A stretch of DNA of 64,000 bases from a virus. The translations under genes were made by a program, and so were the position numbers. The stretch covers positions 1 to 64,000 of the IMG/VR virus record IMGVR_UViG_3300023210_000001. One strand, written 5' to 3'. Shown in pieces: positions 49,772 through 56,005 of the stretch. Under the pieces are notes generated by a model, which did no database searches, was not told the origin of the DNA, and worked only from the letters and a program-made list of their open reading frames with translations. Numbering within the stretch: position 1 is the stretch's first letter; each line of letters begins with the position of its first letter.

Positions 49772-50146
49772 TCAGCGAATGATGTCGAGCGAGTTGATCG
49801 CTCCCTGGACGCAGACTCGTAACGAATGACGATTCCGGTTGATCGCAGTCGGCAAAGTCGAATCGACCCACCATGTCCCTCGGCGAGCGGAGAACCCCAA
49901 CTGACCTCGGAGATCGCTGTCGAGCGTCGTGATGGCAGCGAGCGTGTGTGCCAGGTTGTCGAGTGAGTTGACACGAGGACCGTAGTCGTCGTCGTCCTGA
50001 GCGTCGAACAGGACGGTGTAGTCGCACACCGCTCCGAGGAGAGCATACGAGGCGGGGAGATCGTAACCGTCAGCGAGCGTGTCCAGGACGCTCCGAAGTG
50101 TTGTCCGAATCTGTCCGACCGTGGCTTGGAGATCTAAGTTCGACAT
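49772..50146 (-). CDS. Unknown 124-residue cassette protein
   Basis: Helical (LQATVGQIRTTLRSVLDTLADGYDLPASYALLGAVCDYTVLFDAQDDDDYG). Start at 50146 with the MSN N-terminus. Not recognised. From P13. Confidence 0.7.
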   Translation of the reverse strand: MSNLDLQATVGQIRTTLRSVLDTLADGYDLPASYALLGAVCDYTVLFDAQDDDDYGPRVNSLDNLAHTLAAITTLDSDLRGQLGFSARRGTWWVDSTLPTAINRNRHSLRVCVQGAINSLDIIR

Positions 50147-50178
50147 TTTGTTCTCTTCTTTCGTTTCGTTTTCTCGTT

Positions 50179-50267
50179 GAGGGAAGAACCTTTCCTCCCT
50201 CTCATAAAAACAAGTATAGAGCAAATCTGAGACGGGTCAACCCTATTTCGGAAGTTTCTCGAAAGTT
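50179..50267 (-). promoter_or_regulatory. Promoter cassette P13
   Basis: -35 TTGACC at 50235-50240, -10 TATACT at 50213-50218, palindrome TTTCTCGAAA at 50255-50264, 5' stem-loop at 50179-50201. Confidence 0.9.
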
Positions 50268-50310
50268 TTTTTCGGTCTGTTGTCGGGGAGGAATGCTCTC
50301 CTCGACTGTC

Positions 50311-50628
50311 TCGGGAGGGAAGCGGAGGGAAGCGGGAGGAAGCGGGAGGAAGCGACGGGAAGCGGAGGGAAGCGGAGGGAAGCGGTGGGATGCGGAGGGA
50401 AGCGTCGGGAAGCGGTGGGAAGCGACGGGAAGCGGGTGGATGCGACGGGAAGCGGGTGGATGCGACGGGAAGCGGGTGGATGCGACGGGAAGCGGGAGGA
50501 AGCGGGTGGATGCGACGGGAAGCGGGAGGAAGCGGGTGGATGCGACGGGAAGCGGGTGGATGCGGGTGGATGCGGAGGGAAGCGGGTGGATGCGACGGGA
50601 AGCGGGTGGATGCGGAGGGAAGCGGTCG
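50311..50628. repeat. 10-bp purine-rich tandem array (copy 3, longest)
   Basis: About 32 units of 10 bp: gggaagcgga, gggaagcgac and ggtggatgcg types alternating. It fills the gap between promoter P13 and the 97-residue gene, whose stop codon is 13 bp away. Both strands read open as low-complexity peptides; rejected as genes. Confidence 0.92.
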
Positions 50629-50640
50629 GTCCGCCGCCCG

Positions 50641-50934
50641 TTACTCTCCCTCCACGAAGGACTCGACCGCTTCCTTCTTCGTGTCGTATCCGTCCGCCCT
50701 CGGCGACTGTTGATCTTCGTCGTCGGCTTCGAAGGTGTACCATTTCGTGGGCATCATGCCTTCCCCGTCGACTCGCTTGACGATCCCGATGACCTCGCCA
50801 TTCCTGACGACTTGGTATTCTCCTTCGAGCCACTGCCCGGGGAACCACTCGGCGATGTTCTCCTCGGTGACTCCCGCTTTCCTCGCTTGGTTCTTTGTCT
50901 CTTCGAGGCTGATTCGTTTCGTTGTGATTTTCAT
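50641..50934 (-). CDS. Unknown 97-residue protein
   Basis: Start at 50934 (MKITTKRISLEETKNQARKAGVTEENIAEWFPGQWLEGEYQVVRNG). Two-part: helical start, then strands (EVIGIVKRVDGEG...WYTFEADDE). Not recognised. Its promoter lacks the usual 5' stem-loop. Confidence 0.7.
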   Translation of the reverse strand: MKITTKRISLEETKNQARKAGVTEENIAEWFPGQWLEGEYQVVRNGEVIGIVKRVDGEGMMPTKWYTFEADDEDQQSPRADGYDTKKEAVESFVEGE

Positions 50935-50945
50935 GTTGTTCCTTT

Positions 50946-51019
50946 CCTCTCTCTTATATAAACAAGTATAGGGCAAATCTGGAACGGGTCAACCCCATTT
51001 CGGAAGTTTCTCGAAAGTT
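50946..51019 (-). promoter_or_regulatory. Promoter cassette P14 (no leader stem-loop)
   Basis: -35 TTGACC at 50987-50992, -10 TATACT at 50965-50970, palindrome TTTCTCGAAA at 51007-51016. The leader is short (AGAGAGGAAAGGAACAAC) and lacks the hairpin. Confidence 0.88.
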
Positions 51020-51066
51020 TTTTTCGACTTGAGGACGGGTCGATTCTCTGCGAAGATCGAGGAATC

Positions 51067-51489
51067 ATGCGATCCGTCACGAAAAACATCATCACCGCCG
51101 ACGAAGCCGAGAGCCTGATCTCTGGTCGACTTCCTGCGATCTCCGTCGTTGGACACTCGGTCCTCGACAAGATCAAGGCAGCGGTCGAAGAGGTCGTCGG
51201 GGCGGTCTCGTGGCGGTCGCCGTCCTACGCTCTGATCGGAGGACGGAAGACGGGTCACGACTGGCACTGCGATATCGGTGCCGAAGACAAACCCGGCTTC
51301 CAGGACATCAGATGGTGTCGATGGGGTTGCTCGATTCTGCTCCGAGACCGGGGCGATGTCGGCTACATCGAATACCGGGACGGCTCGAAGATCCACAATT
51401 ACCTCGACCTCGTGATCCACAGCAGCGATGTCGAACATCGAGTCCCTGCCAGCGAAGATAGAGTCGTGTTTCTTTGCTTCATCGCCTAG
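51067..51489 (+). CDS. 2OG-Fe(II) oxygenase-like protein (only plus-strand gene)
   Basis: 140 residues. Double-stranded beta-helix pattern with H67-C-D69 (HDWHCDIGAED), distal H124 (DVEHRVPASED) and R132 (EDRVVFLCF), the HxD...H...R set of Fe(II)/2-oxoglutarate dioxygenases. GAGGA precedes the ATG. The codon-position pattern is better than that of the opposite strand. Such enzymes hydroxylate nucleotides, DNA bases or proteins. It lies between the divergent P14 cassette and a shared hairpin at 51519; no plus-strand promoter was found. Confidence 0.7.
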   Translation: MRSVTKNIITADEAESLISGRLPAISVVGHSVLDKIKAAVEEVVGAVSWRSPSYALIGGRKTGHDWHCDIGAEDKPGFQDIRWCRWGCSILLRDRGDVGYIEYRDGSKIHNYLDLVIHSSDVEHRVPASEDRVVFLCFIA

Positions 51490-51518
51490 TTGTCCTCCTG
51501 CCACTGAAAGCAACCAAG

Positions 51519-51547
51519 CCGGGGAGAGGATCGACTCCCCTCCCCGG
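51519..51547. terminator. Shared 3' hairpin between convergent genes
   Basis: CCGGGGAG / CTCCCCGG stem between the plus-strand oxygenase-like gene and the minus-strand 73-residue gene, with 'cttggtgttccttctttcg' on the plus side. The surrounding 80 bp duplicate 240-320. Confidence 0.6.
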
Positions 51548-51583
51548 CTTGGTGTTCCTTCTTTCGTTTCCGTTTCTCGTGGT

Positions 51584-51805
51584 CTAGCCTCGATTAGTCG
51601 ATCGGTAGTTGATCCTCCACGGAGTGGCAAGCAACTCCGTGAGACTCACACCGTCAGCGATCGCTTCGGCGACGGTAGTGGTTGCGACCGATACGCCGTT
51701 GATGACGGTGACCCAGTGATCGGGGAAAGACACCTCGGTGCCCTCGACGAGAGCGGTTGCGACGATCATTTTGTGATTCGGCTTGTAATCTCTTTGTTCC
51801 AACAT
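51584..51805 (-). CDS. Unknown 73-residue cassette protein
   Basis: MLEQRDYKPNHKMIVATALVEG..., with beta strands and VAEAIADGVSLTELLATPW. Not recognised. From P15. Confidence 0.7.
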   Translation of the reverse strand: MLEQRDYKPNHKMIVATALVEGTEVSFPDHWVTVINGVSVATTTVAEAIADGVSLTELLATPWRINYRSTNRG

Positions 51806-51836
51806 TGTGTTCCTTCTTTCGTTTCTGTTTCTCGTT

Positions 51837-51925
51837 GAGGGAAGAACCTTTCCTCCCTCTCATAAAAACAAGTATAGAGCAAATCTGAGACGGGTCAACC
51901 CTATTTCGGAAGTTTCTCGAAAGTT
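51837..51925 (-). promoter_or_regulatory. Promoter cassette P15
   Basis: -35 TTGACC at 51893-51898, -10 TATACT at 51871-51876, palindrome TTTCTCGAAA at 51913-51922, 5' stem-loop at 51837-51859. Confidence 0.9.
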
Positions 51926-52078
51926 TTTTCCGGTCGGTTTCGGTCGGTTTCGGTCGGTTTCTTCAGATCGCCGGAGGTGCGATGCAATTTTCTGAAATGA
52001 GAAATCGACCTTAAAGCGTTGTCTCTGTTGAACTTAGGCGTGAATTCTCATTTCAGAAAATCGTTTCCACCAGCCGGG
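51926..52078. repeat. Long inverted-repeat element E5 (right arm degraded)
   Basis: Left arm intact at 51976-52000; the right arm keeps TCATTTCAGAAAAT (52048-52061) and then diverges, as in E3. The edge facing the promoter holds three tandem copies of 'ggtcggtttc'. 51806-52329 contains no gene: promoter, this element, then the split helicase fragment with its array. Confidence 0.88.
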
Positions 52079-52121
52079 GATCTGAATGACAGGCTCTTTT
52101 TTTGACTAGATTCGACGAAAT

Positions 52122-52325
52122 GACTAGAACTCGGAAATCCCGAAACGGGAACTTGATGCGTCGGGAAGCGGAGGGATGCGTCGGGATGCGGAGGGATGCG
52201 TCGGGAAGCGGAGGGATGCGTCGGGAAGCGTCGGGAAGCGGAGGGATGCGTCGGGATGCGGAGGGATGCGTCGGGAAGCGGAGGGATGCGTCGGGAAGCG
52301 ACGGCTGACGAACTCGATCACCGAT
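52122..52325 (-). pseudogene. Fragment of the SNF2 helicase gene split by a 10-bp array
   Basis: 52122-52154 and 52301-52325 together match 19319-19376 of the helicase gene (coding for VIEFVNRKFPFRDFRVL) with two substitutions. They are separated by about 146 bp of 10-bp repeats placed between the codons for FP and FRDF. It has no promoter or start and is not expected to be expressed. Confidence 0.88.
52155..52300. repeat. 10-bp tandem array (copy 4) within the helicase fragment
   Basis: About 14 units of gatgcgtcgg / gaagcggagg type. Ends with 'gggaagcg' directly before the resumed helicase sequence 'acggctgacg'. Confidence 0.92.
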
Positions 52326-52329
52326 GACG

Positions 52330-52764
52330 CTACGAGATCTTCAGTTCGCCTTCGTCGAGACCTGCTCGAACTCGTTTCCCGAGAATCCGAACGGTGGCGA
52401 TGACTTGATCCAGGTTCGGGCAATCCGTTTTGAACTCGACATCGGAGCCGTCGTGCCAGCCATATATTCGGAATCGTTTGAATCTCGGAACCTTGTCGGC
52501 GAGCGAGAAAATCTCGTCGGGTTCCCCGTTGAGTTTGAACCCGCTCGAACTGTTCCTGCTGACCGTCGCTTTCGTCAGGGTCACCGTGTACGGAACCCAA
52601 ATCCACGAACCCGCCTCTCGACACGCTCCGAAACACCGCAAGAACCGTTTTCGACCGGATCGGATCTTGTCGACTCGATCATACAGATCCGTTTTTTTCA
52701 CTTTCAACAGCGATCCACATTTCCGAGATTCGTCGACCCAGGACAGGATGTTGAATTGGGACAT
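52330..52764 (-). CDS. Unknown 144-residue protein
   Basis: Start at 52764 (MSQFNILSWVDESRKCGSLL). Basic, with CFGACREAGSWIWVPYTVTLTKATVSRN and an ending RAGLDEGELKIS. Not recognised. Second gene after the 117-residue gene; a GACTCCG/CGGAGTC hairpin (52772-52792) lies between. Confidence 0.65.
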   Translation of the reverse strand: MSQFNILSWVDESRKCGSLLKVKKTDLYDRVDKIRSGRKRFLRCFGACREAGSWIWVPYTVTLTKATVSRNSSSGFKLNGEPDEIFSLADKVPRFKRFRIYGWHDGSDVEFKTDCPNLDQVIATVRILGKRVRAGLDEGELKIS

Positions 52765-52819
52765 CGAGCAGACTCCGTTCCGTCCGGAGTCTACCCGAGG
52801 TCCGTTTCGATTCAACCGC

Positions 52820-53173
52820 TTACCGGGTCTTGAGCATCAACCACCCTCCGAGGAAAACGCTCGGGCCGTCGCCGGGGAGAATCTCGATCTGACAGCGAAT
52901 CCGGGGGCGACTCGACCCGTTCTGAATCTTCCGACCAGTGATCCGCAAGTTCACGGCGTACTCGACTTTGATGCTTGGGGAGTCGAGGTAGAAATCGAAT
53001 CCGAACTCCTCCGAGTACCCGGAGGGCTTCGCTTGAGATCCGATCGAGTCCCAACCGTCGACGACGACCGTTCCGGTGAAGTCGTAGTTGTAAATGTTGC
53101 CGAACTCTTCTCCGGCGATCACTTCTCCGACGGTCTCGACTTTAGTTCCTCGGGGCGTTTCGGTGGTTGTCAT
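52820..53173 (-). CDS. Unknown 117-residue cassette protein
   Basis: Start at 53173 (MTTTETPRGTKVETVGEVIAG). Beta-rich (FTGTVVVDGWDSIG, GFDFYLDSPSIKVEYAVNLRITG). Not recognised. From P16. Confidence 0.7.
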   Translation of the reverse strand: MTTTETPRGTKVETVGEVIAGEEFGNIYNYDFTGTVVVDGWDSIGSQAKPSGYSEEFGFDFYLDSPSIKVEYAVNLRITGRKIQNGSSRPRIRCQIEILPGDGPSVFLGGWLMLKTR

Positions 53174-53199
53174 GTTGTTCCTTCTTTCGTTTTCTCTTC

Positions 53200-53288
53200 G
53201 AGGGAAGAACCTTTCCTCCCTCTTATAAAAACAAGTATAGAGCAAATCTGAGACGGGTCAACCCTATTTCGGAAGTTTCTCGAAAGTT
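53200..53288 (-). promoter_or_regulatory. Promoter cassette P16
   Basis: -35 TTGACC at 53256-53261, -10 TATACT at 53234-53239, palindrome TTTCTCGAAA at 53276-53285, 5' stem-loop at 53200-53222. Confidence 0.9.
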
Positions 53289-53424
53289 ATTTTCGACCTG
53301 TTTCTTCAGATCCCCGGAGGTACGATGCAATTTTCTGAAATGAGAAATCGACCGGAAAGCCTTGTTCCTGTTGAACTTAGGCGTGAATTGTCATTTCAGA
53401 AAATTGCATCGCACATCCAGGGAT
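53289..53424. repeat. Long inverted-repeat element E6
   Basis: Arms at 53319-53343 (GGTACGATGC) and 53391-53414. Same centre as E1. Upstream of P16. Confidence 0.9.
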
Positions 53425-53438
53425 TCGACGAAACCGAA

Positions 53439-53467
53439 CCGGGGAGAGGATCGGCTCCCCTCCCCGG
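53439..53467. terminator. 3' hairpin after the 106-residue gene
   Basis: CCGGGGAG / CTCCCCGG stem 14 bp beyond the stop at 53482; plus-side tail 'cttggtttggttcg'. Confidence 0.5.
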
Positions 53468-53481
53468 CTTGGTTTGGTTCG

Positions 53482-53802
53482 TTACTTCGGCTGCTTGTTC
53501 GGCGGGTAACCGTTGATCCAGAGTTCCCTGTTCGCCTCGGTGACGGCGGCGATATCACAGAACTCTTCAAGTCCTTGAACCTTGTCAAGAATGATATCTC
53601 TGCCTGAGTAGTTCCCGATCGTGATCTCTCCGTTGAACTTGCGAATGTACCCCGTTGTTCCGTACAACGGTTTGCCATTCACTTTTCGAACATGGAGAGG
53701 AGCATCTCCACAAGTCCTCACTTCGACGGTCAGCGTGATCGGTTTTCCCAGCCGAGTCGCTTTGATCTCGCCCGTTTGAACTTCGTTTTCTTGGTTCGTC
53801 AT
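53482..53802 (-). CDS. Unknown 106-residue cassette protein
   Basis: MTNQENEVQTGEIKATRLGKPITLTVEV..., beta-rich, with GEITIGNYSGRDIILDKVQG. Not recognised. From P17. Confidence 0.7.
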   Translation of the reverse strand: MTNQENEVQTGEIKATRLGKPITLTVEVRTCGDAPLHVRKVNGKPLYGTTGYIRKFNGEITIGNYSGRDIILDKVQGLEEFCDIAAVTEANRELWINGYPPNKQPK

Positions 53803-53824
53803 TTTGTTTCCTTCTTTCGTTTTC

Positions 53825-53912
53825 GAGGGAAGAACCTTTCCTCCCTCTCATAAAAACAAGTATAGAGCAAATCTGAGACGGGTCAACCCTATTTCGAACT
53901 TTCTCGGAAAGT
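53825..53912 (-). promoter_or_regulatory. Promoter cassette P17
   Basis: -35 TTGACC at 53881-53886, -10 TATACT at 53859-53864, palindrome ACTTTC-tcg-GAAAGT at 53898-53912, 5' stem-loop at 53825-53847. Confidence 0.9.
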
Positions 53913-53929
53913 ATTTTCGGTCGGATTCG

Positions 53930-54245
53930 GTCAAGGTCGGGCGGGAAGTCCGATTCCTGATCTAACGGATCAAACTTCGTGAAGGTCGGGCGGGAAGTCA
54001 GATCGCTGATCTAGCGAAAAACGATGTCCTGGATCGCCTCGAATAGGCGAATAGAGACAACTTAGAGCCGCTTCCGGAACTGAACTTCGGAGCGATCTCT
54101 CGGGAAGTCCGATTCCTGGTCTAACGGATGAAACTTCGGAGCGATCTGTCGGGAAGTCCGATTCCTGATCTAACGGATGAAACTTCGGAGCGATCGCTCG
54201 GGAAGTCCGATCCCTGGTCTAACGGATGAAACTTCGGAGCGACTG
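53930..54245. repeat. 49-bp repeat array A3 with a unique 85-bp centre
   Basis: One and a half units (53936-54012), then unique sequence (about 54013-54090), then three units in the same orientation as A1 and opposite to A2. The three later units resemble A2 (agcgatc variants), the first ones A1 ('gtgaaggtcgggcgg'). No gene lies in 53803-54301. Confidence 0.9.
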
Positions 54246-54266
54246 TTGTCGGGGAGGACGGTCCGT

Positions 54267-54290
54267 CGCCGGGGAGAATCTTCCCCGACG
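54267..54290. terminator. 3' hairpin after the 111-residue gene
   Basis: GGGGA...TTCCCC hairpin within 'cgccggggagaatcttcc', just beyond the stop at 54302. Confidence 0.45.
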
Positions 54291-54301
54291 ACGGGTTGTC
54301 T

Positions 54302-54637
54302 TCAACCGTTGATCGTGTAGAGAGCGGTCTGCGTCAGGGTGACGCATTGTCCGACGGTCTCGTACTCGGTGGTCGAGATCGCTTCCCGTCCGACCCTGAC
54401 CGTTTCACGGACCGCACGCTCGACGGCGGTGAACCATGCGACCGTCTCGTCGACGGTGATCAGCGAAGTCACTCGACCGTCGGCCTGGACAACCAACTTC
54501 TGGTTCTGGAGCGGGTTGTTCGCTCCGATATCGAATGTCAGGGTGAGTCCTTGCATGTCCATGTCGGACACTTCGACCGAGGCGATCCCGCTCGGGATCA
54601 AAAGGAAAGTTCCTTGGAAGTTGTTTTCGTTCAACAT
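54302..54637 (-). CDS. Unknown 111-residue cassette protein
   Basis: MLNENNFQGTFLLIPSGIASVEVSDMDMQG..., beta-rich N-terminal half, helical middle (VAWFTAVERAVRETVRVG). Not recognised. From P18. Confidence 0.7.
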   Translation of the reverse strand: MLNENNFQGTFLLIPSGIASVEVSDMDMQGLTLTFDIGANNPLQNQKLVVQADGRVTSLITVDETVAWFTAVERAVRETVRVGREAISTTEYETVGQCVTLTQTALYTING

Positions 54638-54668
54638 TGTGTTCTCTCTTTCGTTTCTGTTTCTCTTC

Positions 54669-54757
54669 GAGGGAAGAACCTTTCCTCCCTCTCATAAAAA
54701 CAAGTATAGGGCAAATCTGAGACAGGTCAACCCTATTTCGGAAGTTTCTCGAAAGTT
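54669..54757 (-). promoter_or_regulatory. Promoter cassette P18
   Basis: -35 TTGACC at 54725-54730, -10 TATACT at 54703-54708, palindrome TTTCTCGAAA at 54745-54754, 5' stem-loop at 54669-54691. Confidence 0.9.
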
Positions 54758-54773
54758 TTTTTCGGGGATTCGG

Positions 54774-55022
54774 TCACCGCCAGAGATTCAACTTTCGGAG
54801 AATGGTCTCGCCGCCGAACGGAGGAGTCGACTCCCCTTTGAACTTCACGAAATCCGGGTCGACCGCCACGGGTCGCTTCCGCCGTCTCCCTTTGTACGAT
54901 CCTCCGAAACGGATCATCATGAACCCCTTCTTCTTACCACGCTCGACCGTCCGAAGCATCTCGCCGGGAACCCATCCGCACGGGTTATAGGTCGAGAAGA
55001 CCATCACGGGTCTCGGTTCCAT
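54774..55022 (-). CDS. Small basic unknown protein
   Basis: 82 residues (MEPRPVMVFSTYNPCGWVPGEML...), basic centre GGSYKGRRRKRPVAVD. ATG at 55022 behind GGAAAGGGGAACG. No cassette promoter directly upstream; probably read with the tRNA-like gene and its neighbours from P19. Confidence 0.65.
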   Translation of the reverse strand: MEPRPVMVFSTYNPCGWVPGEMLRTVERGKKKGFMMIRFGGSYKGRRRKRPVAVDPDFVKFKGESTPPFGGETILRKLNLWR

Positions 55023-55036
55023 CGTTCCCCTTTCCG

Positions 55037-55059
55037 CCGGGAGGGTCGATCCCTCCCGG
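55037..55059. terminator. Hairpin between tRNA-like gene and 82-residue gene
   Basis: CCGGGAGGG / CCCTCCCGG perfect stem; the same hairpin also lies upstream of the tRNA-like gene at 55240. Confidence 0.5.
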
Positions 55060-55068
55060 ATATTTAGA

Positions 55069-55211
55069 AACCGCCGCCTGGATTCGAACCAGGATCTTCG
55101 TCTCGTCGACAGACGAATGTTCTAGCCGTTGGCCTCCTCTTGCAGAAGAAGACTTACTAGACCCCGGTCTCCACCTGCAAGAGGAGGCCAGTCCTGTTAA
55201 ACTACAGCAGT
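55069..55211 (-). tRNA. tRNA-like gene with a hairpin inserted in the D-arm region
   Basis: Acceptor halves ACTGCTG (55205-55211) and CGGCGGT (55070-55076) pair fully with two G-U. T-arm CCTGG-TTCGAAT-CCAGG (55077-55093) is textbook. Anticodon-type stem TTCGTCT/AGACGAA with loop GTCGACG (a 5-bp reading gives anticodon CGA; an Asp-like CTGTC reading needs four extra nt). Between GTTTAACAGG and ACGGCTAGAAC lies an insert of about 60 nt closed by a perfect 15-bp inverted repeat GGCCTCCTCTTGCAG / CTGCAAGAGGAGGCC. No encoded CCA. Total about 143 nt against about 75 usual. May be intron-containing, a fusion of two tRNAs, or a pseudo-tRNA. Confidence 0.6.
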
Positions 55212-55239
55212 ATTGTTTCCGTTTCCTTTGTACGATCCG

Positions 55240-55262
55240 CCGGGAGGGTCGATCCCTCCCGG
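55240..55262. terminator. Hairpin upstream of the tRNA-like gene
   Basis: CCGGGAGGG / CCCTCCCGG perfect stem, followed on the plus side by 'cccggtcaatgg'. Together with the one at 55037 it brackets the tRNA-like gene. Confidence 0.5.
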
Positions 55263-55272
55263 CCCGGTCAAT

Positions 55273-55327
55273 GGAACAGATCCTCGGTTGTGCCTCGCTA
55301 GCGGCGTTGCCTCCGAGAATCTGTTCC
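55273..55327. repeat. 55-bp inverted repeat, copy 1 (3' side of the 89-residue gene)
   Basis: GGAACAGAT-N-CTCGG pairs with CCGAG-N-ATCTGTTCC, a 15-bp helix with one G-U on the minus strand. The centre contains the palindrome CGCTAGCG. The last base is part of the gene's stop codon. Copy 2 at 55622-55676 differs by two bases. Confidence 0.92.
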
Positions 55328-55596
55328 TAGAAGACTTTGTAGTCGCCGTTCTTCTTCGAACGGATCCTCCAGGTCTGATCGCCGCACTCGACGACGATCG
55401 TTTGTACTCCTTTTCCGTTCCAGTTCTTCGGGACTCGTTTGATTCCGAAAATCGCCGCCTTCTGAGTGCGATTCGTGATCTGGTGCATGATGTGGATCAG
55501 GGAATCCCTGATCTTCTCCGAGGCGAATCGGAGATCCCAACTATCCACAGGTTCGAGTCGAGAGATGATCTCTTTCGCCGCTTCGATGTGATTCAT
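55327..55596 (-). CDS. Unknown 89-residue protein flanked by 55-bp inverted repeats
   Basis: MNHIEAAKEIISRLEPVDSW..., helical half then a beta half (GVQTIVVECGDQTWRIRSKKNGDYKVF). Not recognised. The coding sequence sits exactly between two near-identical 55-bp hairpin repeats, as if it were a movable unit or an RNA released by processing. From P19. Confidence 0.72.
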   Translation of the reverse strand: MNHIEAAKEIISRLEPVDSWDLRFASEKIRDSLIHIMHQITNRTQKAAIFGIKRVPKNWNGKGVQTIVVECGDQTWRIRSKKNGDYKVF

Positions 55597-55621
55597 GGCT
55601 TCTTCTTTCGTTTCGTTTCTA

Positions 55622-55676
55622 GGAACAGATCCTCGGTTGTGACTCGCTAGCGTCGTTGCCTCCGAGAATCTGTTCC
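55622..55676. repeat. 55-bp inverted repeat, copy 2 (5' side of the 89-residue gene)
   Basis: Same sequence as copy 1 except at two central positions (a for c, t for g), which leave the stem intact. Lies in the 5' untranslated leader after P19. Confidence 0.92.
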
Positions 55677-55696
55677 TTTCCTTTCGTTTCCTCGTT

Positions 55697-55760
55697 GAGG
55701 GAAGAACCGTTCCTCCCTCTCATAAAAACAAGTATAGAGCAAATCTGGAAAGAGTCAACC
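55697..55760 (-). promoter_or_regulatory. Promoter cassette P19 (no upstream palindrome)
   Basis: -35 TTGACT at 55753-55758, -10 TATACT at 55731-55736, 5' stem-loop with altered loop CGG but intact stem at 55697-55719. The TTTCTCGAAA palindrome is not recognisable upstream. Confidence 0.88.
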
Positions 55761-55766
55761 CGTTTT

Positions 55767-55973
55767 TCAGTTTTTCAGAAGATTAAAAACTGTTTTCCGG
55801 AAAGAAACTTTGAACTCCGGGTTTGCGAAATATTCGATCATGAAAAGAACATTGTTCAACGCATCGCCGCTGAGACCGGAATCTCTCACCCCTTGAGCGA
55901 GTTTCTTGGCGGTTGTTTTTTTGTCGTTGCTCTTCTCGATGATTGCTCTGATATGTTTCGGAGTGATTTCCAT
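55767..55973 (-). CDS. Unknown 68-residue cassette protein
   Basis: Start at 55973 (MEITPKHIRAIIEKSNDKKTTAKKLAQGVRDSGLSGDALNNVLFMIEYF). All-helical, basic. Possibly a small DNA-binding or regulatory protein. From P20. Confidence 0.7.
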   Translation of the reverse strand: MEITPKHIRAIIEKSNDKKTTAKKLAQGVRDSGLSGDALNNVLFMIEYFANPEFKVSFRKTVFNLLKN

Positions 55974-56005
55974 TTTCGTTCTCTCTTTCGTTTCGTTTTC
56001 TCTTC

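Noticed and set aside
50279-50961. Long frames on both strands across the 10-bp array at 50.3-50.6 kb
   Set aside because: A 10-bp unit cycles through all three frames, giving low-complexity 30-bp peptide repeats. No start signal; the real gene there is 50641-50934 only.
50989-51630. 213-codon minus-strand frame opposite the oxygenase-like gene
   Set aside because: The plus-strand frame has the HxD...H...R motif and a ribosome-binding site, while the minus frame reads through promoter P14 repeats and the shared hairpin.
52124-52636. 170-codon minus-strand frame through the split helicase fragment
   Set aside because: It is made of out-of-frame sequence of the 144-residue gene, the 10-bp array and the helicase fragment; it shows the split but is not a gene.
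1-54245. The arrays as terminal repeats or att sites
   Set aside because: No integrase is present and the arrays are not at evident genome ends within the window; they are left as unassigned repeats.
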